Assembly (NCBI GenBank): GCA_020848905.1
Contig: JADLHG010000050.1
Span: forward strand, 1-62,951
Source of the DNA: Deltaproteobacteria bacterium
Lineage (GTDB): Bacteria; Myxococcota_A; Polyangia; GCA-2747355; JADLHG01
Length of the DNA stretch: 62,951 bases
Direction: 5' to 3'
The notes beneath the pieces were generated by a model that saw only the letters and a program-made list of their open reading frames with translations, had not been told where the DNA came from and did not search any database. Position numbers and translations under genes: made by a program. Positions 25,730 to 32,898 of this stretch are shown piece by piece; position 1 is the stretch's first letter, and each line of letters starts with the position of its first letter.

Positions 25730-26707
25730 ATGCTCGACCCCTTCGATCTGCCTCAGCGCGAGGCGCGCGCCCTCTGCGCCCGCGGCGTGCCGGTCTACCT
25801 CACGGTGAACCCGGTCGAGTATCACGGGCCGCACCTCTCGCTGCACAACGACCGACTCGTCTCGCGGGGCATCGTGCGGGAGCTTCACGCCGCCCTGACT
25901 CCCTCCGGGGAGGACTGGCCGCTCCTGCTCGGGGCCGACCTGGAGGCGGGATTCGAAGCCTTGCCCGGGCAGGGCTCGCGCCAGACCTCGTACGCGCGCC
26001 TCCGCGAGCTGGTGCAGAGCGCCTGCGAGGGACTGGCGCGGCTCGGTGCGCAGCGCGTGGTGCTGATGACCTTCCACGGCGCGCCGCTGCAGAGCGTGGC
26101 GCTGCAGCACGGCGTGCGCTGGCTCGGCCGGCAGGGCATCGCCGCCGTGGCGCCGCTCAACTTCCTCTTCCAGGAGCTGCTCGCGCTCGAGAGCCCCGAG
26201 CAGCACGCGCTGGCGGTCGCACACCTGTCCGACCCCGCGTTGCGGCAGCTCGTGCTCGCCGAGCTGCGCACGGACCTCCACGCAGGCTTTTTTGAAACTT
26301 CGCTCGCTTTGCACTACGCCCCCGAGTCCGTCTCCCCGGTCCATCGAACGCTCCCCCCCTGCCCGGCCGTGACGCCCGACCCGCTCCTGACGCGCGCGTC
26401 GCGGCTCGCCTCCCGCCTCGGGCGGGCGCGACTCGCCCGCGAACTCGAGCTGGCTGCCTTCGGGCGCGGCTGGACCTCCGTGCGCCCTTTCTACGGCTAC
26501 ACGGGGCGCCCCGACTGCGCGAGCCCCGAAGCGGGGGCCTACTTCGCCGCCCACATCGCGGCCCTCCTCTCGCGCGGCGTGCGCGCGGTGTTCGACGGCA
26601 GCGCCCCTCCCCCCGAGCCCGTGCTGGGCTGGATGCGCTTCGCGACACTCGGCGGACGCATCCCGGGACTCGCCGTCGCCGAGGAGGCGCTCCACCGCTT
26701 CCCCTAG
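25730..26707 (+). CDS. Creatininase-family amidohydrolase-like protein
   Basis: A 325-residue protein with the creatininase metal motif NPVEYHGPHLSLHND: E30, H32, H35 and D41 at the canonical spacing. A later conserved region is VVLMTFHGAPLQSVALQHG, and a Glu in LFQELLALE is a plausible further ligand. Creatininase-family enzymes are zinc/manganese amidohydrolases, e.g. creatininase, FAPy deformylase and MftE. It sits 10 bases after hypX on the same strand, so it is probably cotranscribed with the maturation genes. A role there is inference. GTG 25721 is an alternative start. Confidence 0.83.
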   Translation: MLDPFDLPQREARALCARGVPVYLTVNPVEYHGPHLSLHNDRLVSRGIVRELHAALTPSGEDWPLLLGADLEAGFEALPGQGSRQTSYARLRELVQSACEGLARLGAQRVVLMTFHGAPLQSVALQHGVRWLGRQGIAAVAPLNFLFQELLALESPEQHALAVAHLSDPALRQLVLAELRTDLHAGFFETSLALHYAPESVSPVHRTLPPCPAVTPDPLLTRASRLASRLGRARLARELELAAFGRGWTSVRPFYGYTGRPDCASPEAGAYFAAHIAALLSRGVRAVFDGSAPPPEPVLGWMRFATLGGRIPGLAVAEEALHRFP

Positions 26708-26869
26708 AGCGCTGAGGAGACGAGGTCTCCGTCGCTCGGCTGTGCGTCACGTCACATCCTCCCCCCAAGGATCGCGCGTCCGACCTGGAGACTGCATCCC
26801 CGCCTTTTCACGCCTCGCACACCTTGCTATGCACGACAGGCCGTCCGGCGGCAGAACGGAGGACCGACG

Positions 26870-27820
26870 ATGGGAATTCTCATACGACTCGGCTGCGCCG
26901 CCCTCCTCGGGTGGTCGCTCGGGGCTTGCTCCGAGAAGAACAACGCCGCCGACGGCGCGGTGAGCCAGAGCGGAGTCGATGGCGCGGCCTCGGACGGAGC
27001 CGGAAACGACGGGCCGAGAAGCGATGGCCCCCGGACCGACGGCGGGGCTTCCACCTCCGACAAAGGGACCTCGAGCACAGTCTCGCGCCAGGGGGAGCAG
27101 AAGAACGGCGGCTGCCCCACCTCGCCGTCGGAGCTGAAGGGGAGCAAGTCCCCCGGCAGCACCTGCACGACCTTCGCCGACTGCCAGCCCTTCTGCTGCG
27201 GCTGTTCCGCCGCCTCGCGCAGCTTTCTCGCGGCGGCGTGCATCGACGGCAAGTGCGCCGACAAGAGCGCCGCCTGCTCGGCCACGCGGAGCGAGACCTT
27301 CTGTCCCGGCGAGACGAAGGCCGATGCCGGAGTCGGACGCCGGGACAGCGGCAAGCCGGCCGCCGACGCGAGCCGCCCCTCCCCGGACGCCGGCGTGCCG
27401 GGCCCGAAGGTCTGCGTGGACGGCTACAGCTTCGATTGCACCGGCCCCGGCGAGAGCTGGACGGGCAAGGAGTGCTGCGTGGATGGCCCGGTAACCTGCG
27501 CAGACGGCTACAGCTTCGACTGCAGCGGCACGAACGAGCACTGGACCGGCAAGTTCTGCTGCGTCAAGAACGCCTCCACCTGCGTGGACGGCTTCAGCTT
27601 CGACTGCAGCGGCACGGGCAAGCACTGGACCGGCAAGCAGTGCTGCCTGGTGGGCCCCGTGAAGTGCGTGGACGGCTACAGCTTCGACTGCAGCGACTCG
27701 GCGGAGCTCTGGACCGGCAAGTTCTGCTGCGTGAAGAACGCCACCACGTGCGTCTCGGGCTACTCCTGGGACTGCACCGGCACGGGCAAGCACTGGACGG
27801 GCAAGCTCTGCTGCATGTGA
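26870..27820 (+). CDS. Lipoprotein with five Cys-rich 28-residue repeats
   Basis: A 316-residue lipoprotein with the lipobox LGAC and then an Asp/Gly/Ser linker (about 25-75). A Cys-rich domain follows (CTTFADCQPFCCGC, AACIDGKC), then a second Asp/Ala/Pro linker. The last 135 residues are five tandem repeats of the pattern C-V-D-G-Y-S-F-D-C-(13 residues)-C-C, with HWTGK in most copies. Each copy has four Cys, and the last is cut at 23 residues. Probably a disulfide-rich surface domain; function unknown. No operon partner: the next gene is convergent and 18 bases away. Confidence 0.8.
   Translation: MGILIRLGCAALLGWSLGACSEKNNAADGAVSQSGVDGAASDGAGNDGPRSDGPRTDGGASTSDKGTSSTVSRQGEQKNGGCPTSPSELKGSKSPGSTCTTFADCQPFCCGCSAASRSFLAAACIDGKCADKSAACSATRSETFCPGETKADAGVGRRDSGKPAADASRPSPDAGVPGPKVCVDGYSFDCTGPGESWTGKECCVDGPVTCADGYSFDCSGTNEHWTGKFCCVKNASTCVDGFSFDCSGTGKHWTGKQCCLVGPVKCVDGYSFDCSDSAELWTGKFCCVKNATTCVSGYSWDCTGTGKHWTGKLCCM
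27413..27817 (+). repeat. Five in-frame tandem repeats of 84 bp
   Basis: Four units of 84 bp plus a 69-bp partial unit at the 3' end of the lipoprotein gene. Units 2 and 3 (TGCGCAGACGGC..., TGCGTGGACGGC...) are closest to each other; the first and last are most diverged. Each encodes a 28-residue four-Cys module. Clean in-frame multiples suggest growth by unequal crossover. Confidence 0.9.
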
Positions 27821-27838
27821 TGCCGAGGGAGGAACGCG

Positions 27839-28489
27839 TCAGCCTTCGTCAGGGGGAGGCGCGCACCTCTCACCGACGAGAGCCCCACGCACGGACTCCG
27901 GCAAGGCCTCCCACCCGGCTGCGGCGAGCGCCCGCAGCGCGATGCGCCCCCCGCCCTCCTCCGCTAGGCCCAGGTCCCGTCGCAGCAGGGTGTCAGCGAG
28001 GCCCAGGGTGGTCGAGAGCCGAGTGCCGTCCAGGACGGTCTCCGCCGGCAGATCCTCTCCTGCGAAGTTGAGCTCGCAGCACGAGACGCGCTCTCCGTCC
28101 TCGTCCCGCTCCAGGATCGGCAGACCGTGGCTGCGGCAAACCAGCGGCCGGTGGGCGTAGACCGCGCAGCGTCCGTCCACGAGGAAGACGCACGGAGGAC
28201 CCGCCGTCGCCGCGCGCTCCCCCAGCCCTCGCCGCGCGCTCGCGTCGAGGCCCTCCAGACCCTCGAGCACGGCGAGGGCCTCGAGCGGCACCACCGTCAG
28301 GTCCTGCTGGCAACACGCCGCGCAGCCCGGTCGGCAGCGGAGCTGTCCCAGCGCGCGGGCCTCCACGGCGGAGTAGAACGCGTCCACGCGCCCGGCGAGC
28401 TCACGCCACGGGCGGAGGAGCCGCGCGATGTACGGGGCGTCCGGTGCGGGTTCTGGGACCGACGAGCCGCGCGGAAGAGGGGGCCTCAC
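27839..28489 (-). CDS. YkgJ-family cysteine-cluster protein
   Basis: A 216-residue protein with the YkgJ/CxxxCxxCC motif LRCRPGCAACCQQDLTVVPLEA, then CVFLVDGRCAVYAHRPLVCRSHG. These cysteines are thought to bind zinc or a Fe-S cluster; the biochemical role of the family is not settled. The GTG start overlaps the stop of the upstream radical SAM gene (GTGA), making it the fourth gene of the minus-strand operon. That position suggests an accessory role for the radical SAM enzymes, such as cluster supply or substrate modification. Confidence 0.85.
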   Translation of the reverse strand: MRPPLPRGSSVPEPAPDAPYIARLLRPWRELAGRVDAFYSAVEARALGQLRCRPGCAACCQQDLTVVPLEALAVLEGLEGLDASARRGLGERAATAGPPCVFLVDGRCAVYAHRPLVCRSHGLPILERDEDGERVSCCELNFAGEDLPAETVLDGTRLSTTLGLADTLLRRDLGLAEEGGGRIALRALAAAGWEALPESVRGALVGERCAPPPDEG

Positions 28490-30030
28490 GTGGGCCGACT
28501 GAGAAAGAGCGCGAGCCCCCGGTTCACCCGGCGGACGAGCCCCGGCAGCCCCTGATCGGCCAGGGTCTGGGCGAGGTACCGGGCCTGCCGCCGCACCCAG
28601 GCGGGCTCCCGCAGGCGGCTCTTCAGCCAGGCGGAGGGGGCACGCCGCGCGAACGAGGCCACCTCCTCGCCGAGCATCCCCGGGAAGGTGAGCACCGTCG
28701 AGCGGGCACCGTCGTAGTCCATCCACGAGGTCGCGCGGATGCGGCCCGCACGCTCGGCCCGCGCGTGGAGCTCGGTCCCCGGGAAGGGGGTTGCGATGGA
28801 GAACTGGATCGAATCCACGGGCAGCCCGCAGCAGTAGGCCAGCGTCTCGGCCATGCTCTCGGAGGTGTCCGCCTCGAGGCCGAAGGTCACCGTGGCGTGC
28901 GTCTTGATGCCGCGCCTCGCGCACCAGCCCACGACGTCGCGCACCTTGTCCGTCTTCACGGGCTTGCGCGTCGCCTTGAGCACCTCCTTGTTGGCGCTCT
29001 CGAGGCCGAACTTCATGCCGATGCACCCGGCGCGCGCCATGGCGTCGATGGCCCGCTCGGTCACCGCCATCGCGTCCCCCATCACCGACCAGGGGACCTT
29101 CAGCCCGCGCCGCTCGAGCTCGCTGCAGAGCCCGAGGACGTGCTCCTCGCGCACGGTGAAGGTGTCGTCGTCGAAGTAGATCTCGCGCGCCCCGTACCGC
29201 CCGATCACCTCCTCCATCTCGTCCACGATGCGGCCCGGCGAGCGCGTGCGATAGGGGCCCTGCTGGTACATCACGGGGATCCAGAGACAGAAGGTGCAGC
29301 GCCACGGACAGCCCCGCGTGCTCTGCAGCTGCACCGCCGGGCGCCGCTGGCAGAACCCGTCCCAGTAGGGCCACATCGAGGGCGCCTGCCGCGTCGGGAA
29401 GAGGTGCCGCGCCGGAAAGGGGAGCGCGTCCAAGTCCAAGATCGGCTCGGGCTCGGGGCCCTCGAGCACCTCGCGCTCCTCGCCGCGCGCGCCGCGCCCG
29501 ACCACGATCCCCGGCGTGGCGGCCACGACCGCCCCCTCGGGGTCCTCCCCCGCCAGGAGGGCCTGGATCGCCCGCAGCGCCGCCAGCTCGTACTCGCCGC
29601 GGAAGACCCACGAGACCGCCGGCTCCTCTCGGAGCAGCTCGCGGGCGAAGACCGTCGGATGCGTTCCGGCGAGCGCAATGAGAGCTCCCGTGCGCGCCTT
29701 GAGCTCGCGACAGACCGCGAGGTCCTGCACCACCGTCGGCGTCGTGGCCTCGAGCAGGATCACGCGCGGCCGGAGCGCGACGCAGCGCTCGAGGAAGGTG
29801 CTCTCGGCCAGGTTGAGCGCCACACCATCCAGCACCTCGACGGGCAAGGAGGCGCGCTCGAGCAGCCCCGCGAGCACGCCGAGCCCGAAGGGGAAGGGGC
29901 AGTACCGCGGCGGCTCGCCCACCGGTTTCTCCAGCGAGAAGGGCCAGCGGCTCCCCGCCTTCACGAAGTAGCGCTCGAGACCGTTCTCCGTCGGGATGCG
30001 GGTGGGGGCGTTCGCCAGCAAGACCGTCAT
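28486..30030 (-). CDS. B12-binding-type radical SAM enzyme, copy 2 (downstream)
   Basis: A 514-residue protein. The N-terminal 190 residues have the Rossmann pattern of the cobalamin-binding domain (VEVLDGVALN, RPRVILLEATTPTVVQDL, GALIALAGTHPTVF), but no DxHxxG His is seen, so cobalamin would bind base-on or not at all. The radical SAM core has GCPWRCTFCLW with C241, C245 and C248. Then come EIYFDDDTFTV and GIKTHATVTFGLEADT (SAM-binding strands) and FSIATPFPGTELHA. It is homologous along its whole length to the enzyme at 31259-32755. The ATG overlaps the glycosyltransferase stop. Reaction unknown: C-methylation, epimerisation or ring chemistry are all known in the class. Confidence 0.88.
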   Translation of the reverse strand: MTVLLANAPTRIPTENGLERYFVKAGSRWPFSLEKPVGEPPRYCPFPFGLGVLAGLLERASLPVEVLDGVALNLAESTFLERCVALRPRVILLEATTPTVVQDLAVCRELKARTGALIALAGTHPTVFARELLREEPAVSWVFRGEYELAALRAIQALLAGEDPEGAVVAATPGIVVGRGARGEEREVLEGPEPEPILDLDALPFPARHLFPTRQAPSMWPYWDGFCQRRPAVQLQSTRGCPWRCTFCLWIPVMYQQGPYRTRSPGRIVDEMEEVIGRYGAREIYFDDDTFTVREEHVLGLCSELERRGLKVPWSVMGDAMAVTERAIDAMARAGCIGMKFGLESANKEVLKATRKPVKTDKVRDVVGWCARRGIKTHATVTFGLEADTSESMAETLAYCCGLPVDSIQFSIATPFPGTELHARAERAGRIRATSWMDYDGARSTVLTFPGMLGEEVASFARRAPSAWLKSRLREPAWVRRQARYLAQTLADQGLPGLVRRVNRGLALFLSRPT

Positions 30031-31262
30031 GCCGGCACCCGCCGCTTGGCCATCGCGCGGCGATAGGCCTCCTCGAGCCAGTCCACGGACCGCTCCCAGG
30101 AGAAGTTCCCCGCGGCGCGCTCGCGCGCCTTCTCCCCGAGGCTGCGGCGGTACGCCTCGTCGGTCGCCAGGCGAGCCATGCGCGCCCCGAAGTCGCGCGC
30201 GTCGTCGGGGCGAGCCACCTCGCCGCACCCGCCGAGGGTCCAGGCGGTGTCCCCCACGTCGTGCGTGACCACGGCCAACCCCGACGCCATGCACTCGAGG
30301 AGCGTGAGCGACGACTTCGACCGGTTGATCGCCGTGTCCCGAAAAGGAAGCGCCGCGAGGTCGCACGAGGCCACGTAGCGCGGCATCTCCGCGAAGGGGA
30401 CAAGCCCCCCGGTGAGGACCGCGCGCGAGCCGAACCCCGCCTCCTCGAGCAGTCGCACGAAGCGCCGCCGACCAAACCCGTCTCCGACGACGAGACAGCG
30501 CGCGCTCGGCACCTGCGCGAAGGTGACCTTCAGCGCCTCCACGAAGAAGAGCAGGTCCGGGAGCACGTCGAAGCTCCCCGCGTAGATGATGGTGGGCCCC
30601 GCCAGGCCGAGCTCGCGCCGGAGCGCTTCGTCGCGCCGCCCCGGGTGGAACTGGTCGGCGTCCACCCCCACGCGCGCCGGGAAGATGTCCCCCGCCGCGC
30701 AGCCGCGCTCGAGACTCATCCGCCGCAGGCTCGCGGTGGCGCCGCCCACCGTGTCCACGAGGCGCGGGATCACGTACTCCGTCGCGCCGCTCATCGTCAT
30801 CACGGCCGCGGCCCTCGCCGTCCCCGGCACGCGTCGGGTCCACGGCACGTCGGGGTTCGTCGCGGCCTCGAGCGTGGCCTGGCGCCAGAAGGCCAGCTCG
30901 TCGTCATCCCAGTCCTGGTGCAGCGGCTTGCCGTGATACCGCGCGAGCCCCATGACGATCCACGACATGGGGGGCTTGCACTTCTGGAAGTGCACCACGT
31001 CGGCGGCGGCGACGAGCTCCGAGAGCTCGGGCCAGCGCCCCGGCTCGCGCACCATGCGGAAGGCGATCGCCCGGAAGCTCGACGGGAGCGAGGTCCGCAC
31101 CGCGCGCCCGCGGCGCCCCTCGCGCATCGGCGCGTACACGACCGTGACCTCGTGCCCGCGCCGTGCCAGCTCCTCGGCGAAGCGTATCGAACGGATGGTG
31201 AACGGCTGGTAGTAGAGGTCGAAGGGGATCCCCATGAGGATCCGCAGGGAACGCTCGCTCAT
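30027..31262 (-). CDS. Glycosyltransferase, GT4-like
   Basis: A 411-residue GT-B enzyme. The N-terminal acceptor domain starts LRILMGIPFDLYYQPFT and contains SIRFAEELARRGHEVTVVYAP. The C-terminal donor domain has PTIIYAGSFDVLPDLLFFVEA, then ARCLVVGDGFGRRRF, and the nucleotide-sugar region LTLLECMASGLAVVTHDVGD. It lies between two radical SAM genes and overlaps each by 4 bases (ATGA), so all are made together. The likely job is to add a sugar to, or provide the substrate for, the radical-SAM-modified product. Confidence 0.88.
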   Translation of the reverse strand: MSERSLRILMGIPFDLYYQPFTIRSIRFAEELARRGHEVTVVYAPMREGRRGRAVRTSLPSSFRAIAFRMVREPGRWPELSELVAAADVVHFQKCKPPMSWIVMGLARYHGKPLHQDWDDDELAFWRQATLEAATNPDVPWTRRVPGTARAAAVMTMSGATEYVIPRLVDTVGGATASLRRMSLERGCAAGDIFPARVGVDADQFHPGRRDEALRRELGLAGPTIIYAGSFDVLPDLLFFVEALKVTFAQVPSARCLVVGDGFGRRRFVRLLEEAGFGSRAVLTGGLVPFAEMPRYVASCDLAALPFRDTAINRSKSSLTLLECMASGLAVVTHDVGDTAWTLGGCGEVARPDDARDFGARMARLATDEAYRRSLGEKARERAAGNFSWERSVDWLEEAYRRAMAKRRVPA

Positions 31263-32755
31263 GCCCGTCGGTCTCCGCGGGCCAGGGCCCGAGAAAGGAC
31301 GCCGCGCGCCAGATGTACGACGCGCCGCGGGTCCCCGAGCGCCACCTTCACCGAGGCGACCGGCTGCTGCGCCACCCGCCTGAAGAGGCCTCCGCGACCG
31401 GCCACGTGCTCGTTCCAGGTCTCGTACGCGTGCTGTAGAAAGCTCTCGAGCTCCTCGGCCGAGACGTGGTCCGTGCGCACCACGCAGCGGGACATGCCGT
31501 CGTACGCGCTGAAGTCCTGCGTCAGAAGCAGCCCCTTCTCCTCGGCGTAGGCGTAGAAACGCGTCCCCGGGAAGGGAGTGGCGATCGAGAACTGCAGCGT
31601 GTCGGGACTCAGCTCGAGCGCCAGGTCCAGCGTCTGACGCATCGTCTCGCGCGTCTCGCCGATCAGCCCGAAGGAGAAGGTCAGGTGCGTCTTGACCCCG
31701 AGCCCGCGCGTCACGCGCATCGTCTCGCGCAGCTTCTCGAGGTCCAGCTTCTTGCCGTTGATCTCGACGATCTCCTGGTTCCCCGACTCCACCCCGTACT
31801 TGACCGCGTGCAGCCCTGCCCGGCGAAGCCGCTCGAGCACCCGCGGGGCCAGCGTGTCGGGCCGGCACATCGCCCCCCACGGGATGTGGTCCAGCCCGCG
31901 CATGATGAGCTCGTCGGCGAAGTCCGAAAGGCGCGTGTTGCCGATGTTGAATGTGTCGTCGTCGAAGTAATAGGAGCGGTAGGGGAAGGTCTCGCGCCGG
32001 AAGATCTGCTCGATCTCGTCGGCCATGTTCTTCGCCGAGCGCACGCGGTAGCGGTTGTCCTCGTAGACCACCTGCGGCCAGACGCAGAAGTGGCAGGTAT
32101 ACGGGCAGCCGCGCGAGCCGATGAGCTGCAGACACGGGTCGGGCAGGTCGCCGGGGTTGTCGTGGTACAGGTCCATGGCGAGCGTCCGCCGATGCGGGAA
32201 GGGGAGCGCGTCCAGGGTCTCCACGTTCGGCCGGCGCGGCTCGTGAACGAGGTTCCCCCCGTCGTCGCGGTGGGTCAGCCCGGCGATCCCCGCGAGCCCT
32301 CGCCCGTCGCGCCGACGCTGCGCCACCTCGAGAACGGTGTACTCCCACTCGCCGCCGGCGAGAGCGTCGATGGCCGGGTAGCGCCCGAGGTCGTCACGCA
32401 TCTTGCCCACGTGGTGCCCGGTCATCAGCGCGAAGGCCCCCGTGCGCGTCTTGAAGGCCTCGGCCCAGCGCAGGTCCTCGGCGATCGACGCCGTGGCGTT
32501 CTCCTGCACCAGCAGGTCGGGCCGGAAGTCGACCACGCGGTCGAGGAAGGCCTCGTCGGCCTCCTTTGTCGCACACCCGTCGAAGACCGAGACCTCGAAC
32601 CCGTCCTGCTCGAGGAGCGCGGCCGCGTAGGCCAGGTAGAACGGAAAGGGCATGTAGCGGCAGCCGTTGACCTCGAAGTGAGGCCACCGCGAGCCGGCTC
32701 GCACCCCGTAGTGCCCCGGCCTGCGCCAGGGGGGATTCACCAGAGCTACTCTCAT
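31259..32755 (-). CDS. B12-binding-type radical SAM enzyme, copy 1 (operon leader)
   Basis: A 498-residue protein. The N-terminal cobalamin-type domain begins MRVALVNPPWRRPGHYG (NPP motif) and lacks an obvious DxHxxG His. The radical SAM core has GSRGCPYTCHFCVW with C217, C221 and C224, then SYYFDDDTFNIGNTRL, and FSIATPFPGTRFYAYAEE. It is a paralogue of the downstream enzyme, similar to the BchE/HpnJ-like branch. ATG 32755 is preferred over an upstream in-frame ATG at 32848, which falls inside the predicted promoter. First gene of the four-gene minus-strand operon. Confidence 0.88.
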   Translation of the reverse strand: MRVALVNPPWRRPGHYGVRAGSRWPHFEVNGCRYMPFPFYLAYAAALLEQDGFEVSVFDGCATKEADEAFLDRVVDFRPDLLVQENATASIAEDLRWAEAFKTRTGAFALMTGHHVGKMRDDLGRYPAIDALAGGEWEYTVLEVAQRRRDGRGLAGIAGLTHRDDGGNLVHEPRRPNVETLDALPFPHRRTLAMDLYHDNPGDLPDPCLQLIGSRGCPYTCHFCVWPQVVYEDNRYRVRSAKNMADEIEQIFRRETFPYRSYYFDDDTFNIGNTRLSDFADELIMRGLDHIPWGAMCRPDTLAPRVLERLRRAGLHAVKYGVESGNQEIVEINGKKLDLEKLRETMRVTRGLGVKTHLTFSFGLIGETRETMRQTLDLALELSPDTLQFSIATPFPGTRFYAYAEEKGLLLTQDFSAYDGMSRCVVRTDHVSAEELESFLQHAYETWNEHVAGRGGLFRRVAQQPVASVKVALGDPRRVVHLARGVLSRALARGDRRA

Positions 32756-32847
32756 GGCAGGTACGCCTCCCGACCTCCTGCGACGTCCACCGCTTCGGAG
32801 GTCACGAGCGCCGATGGTCCGCACGGTTACGGATGTAGTCGCAGACA

Positions 32848-32876
32848 ACTATACGGACGCTCCGCAGTGCAGGCAA
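32848..32876 (-). promoter_or_regulatory. Putative sigma-70 promoter of the radical SAM operon
   Basis: Read on the minus strand: TTGCCT (32876-32871), a 17-base spacer, TATAGT (32853-32848). The -10 box matches 5 of 6 consensus bases and the -35 matches 4 of 6, in an otherwise GC-rich region. It lies between the stop of the upstream membrane glycosyltransferase gene (32899) and the radical SAM start (32755), giving a leader of about 85 bases. Confidence 0.6.
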
Positions 32877-32898
32877 CCGGCGACGGCTCGCGTAACGG

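Noticed and set aside
27413-27817. CRISPR array
   Set aside because: The repeats are contiguous, in-frame coding units without spacers.
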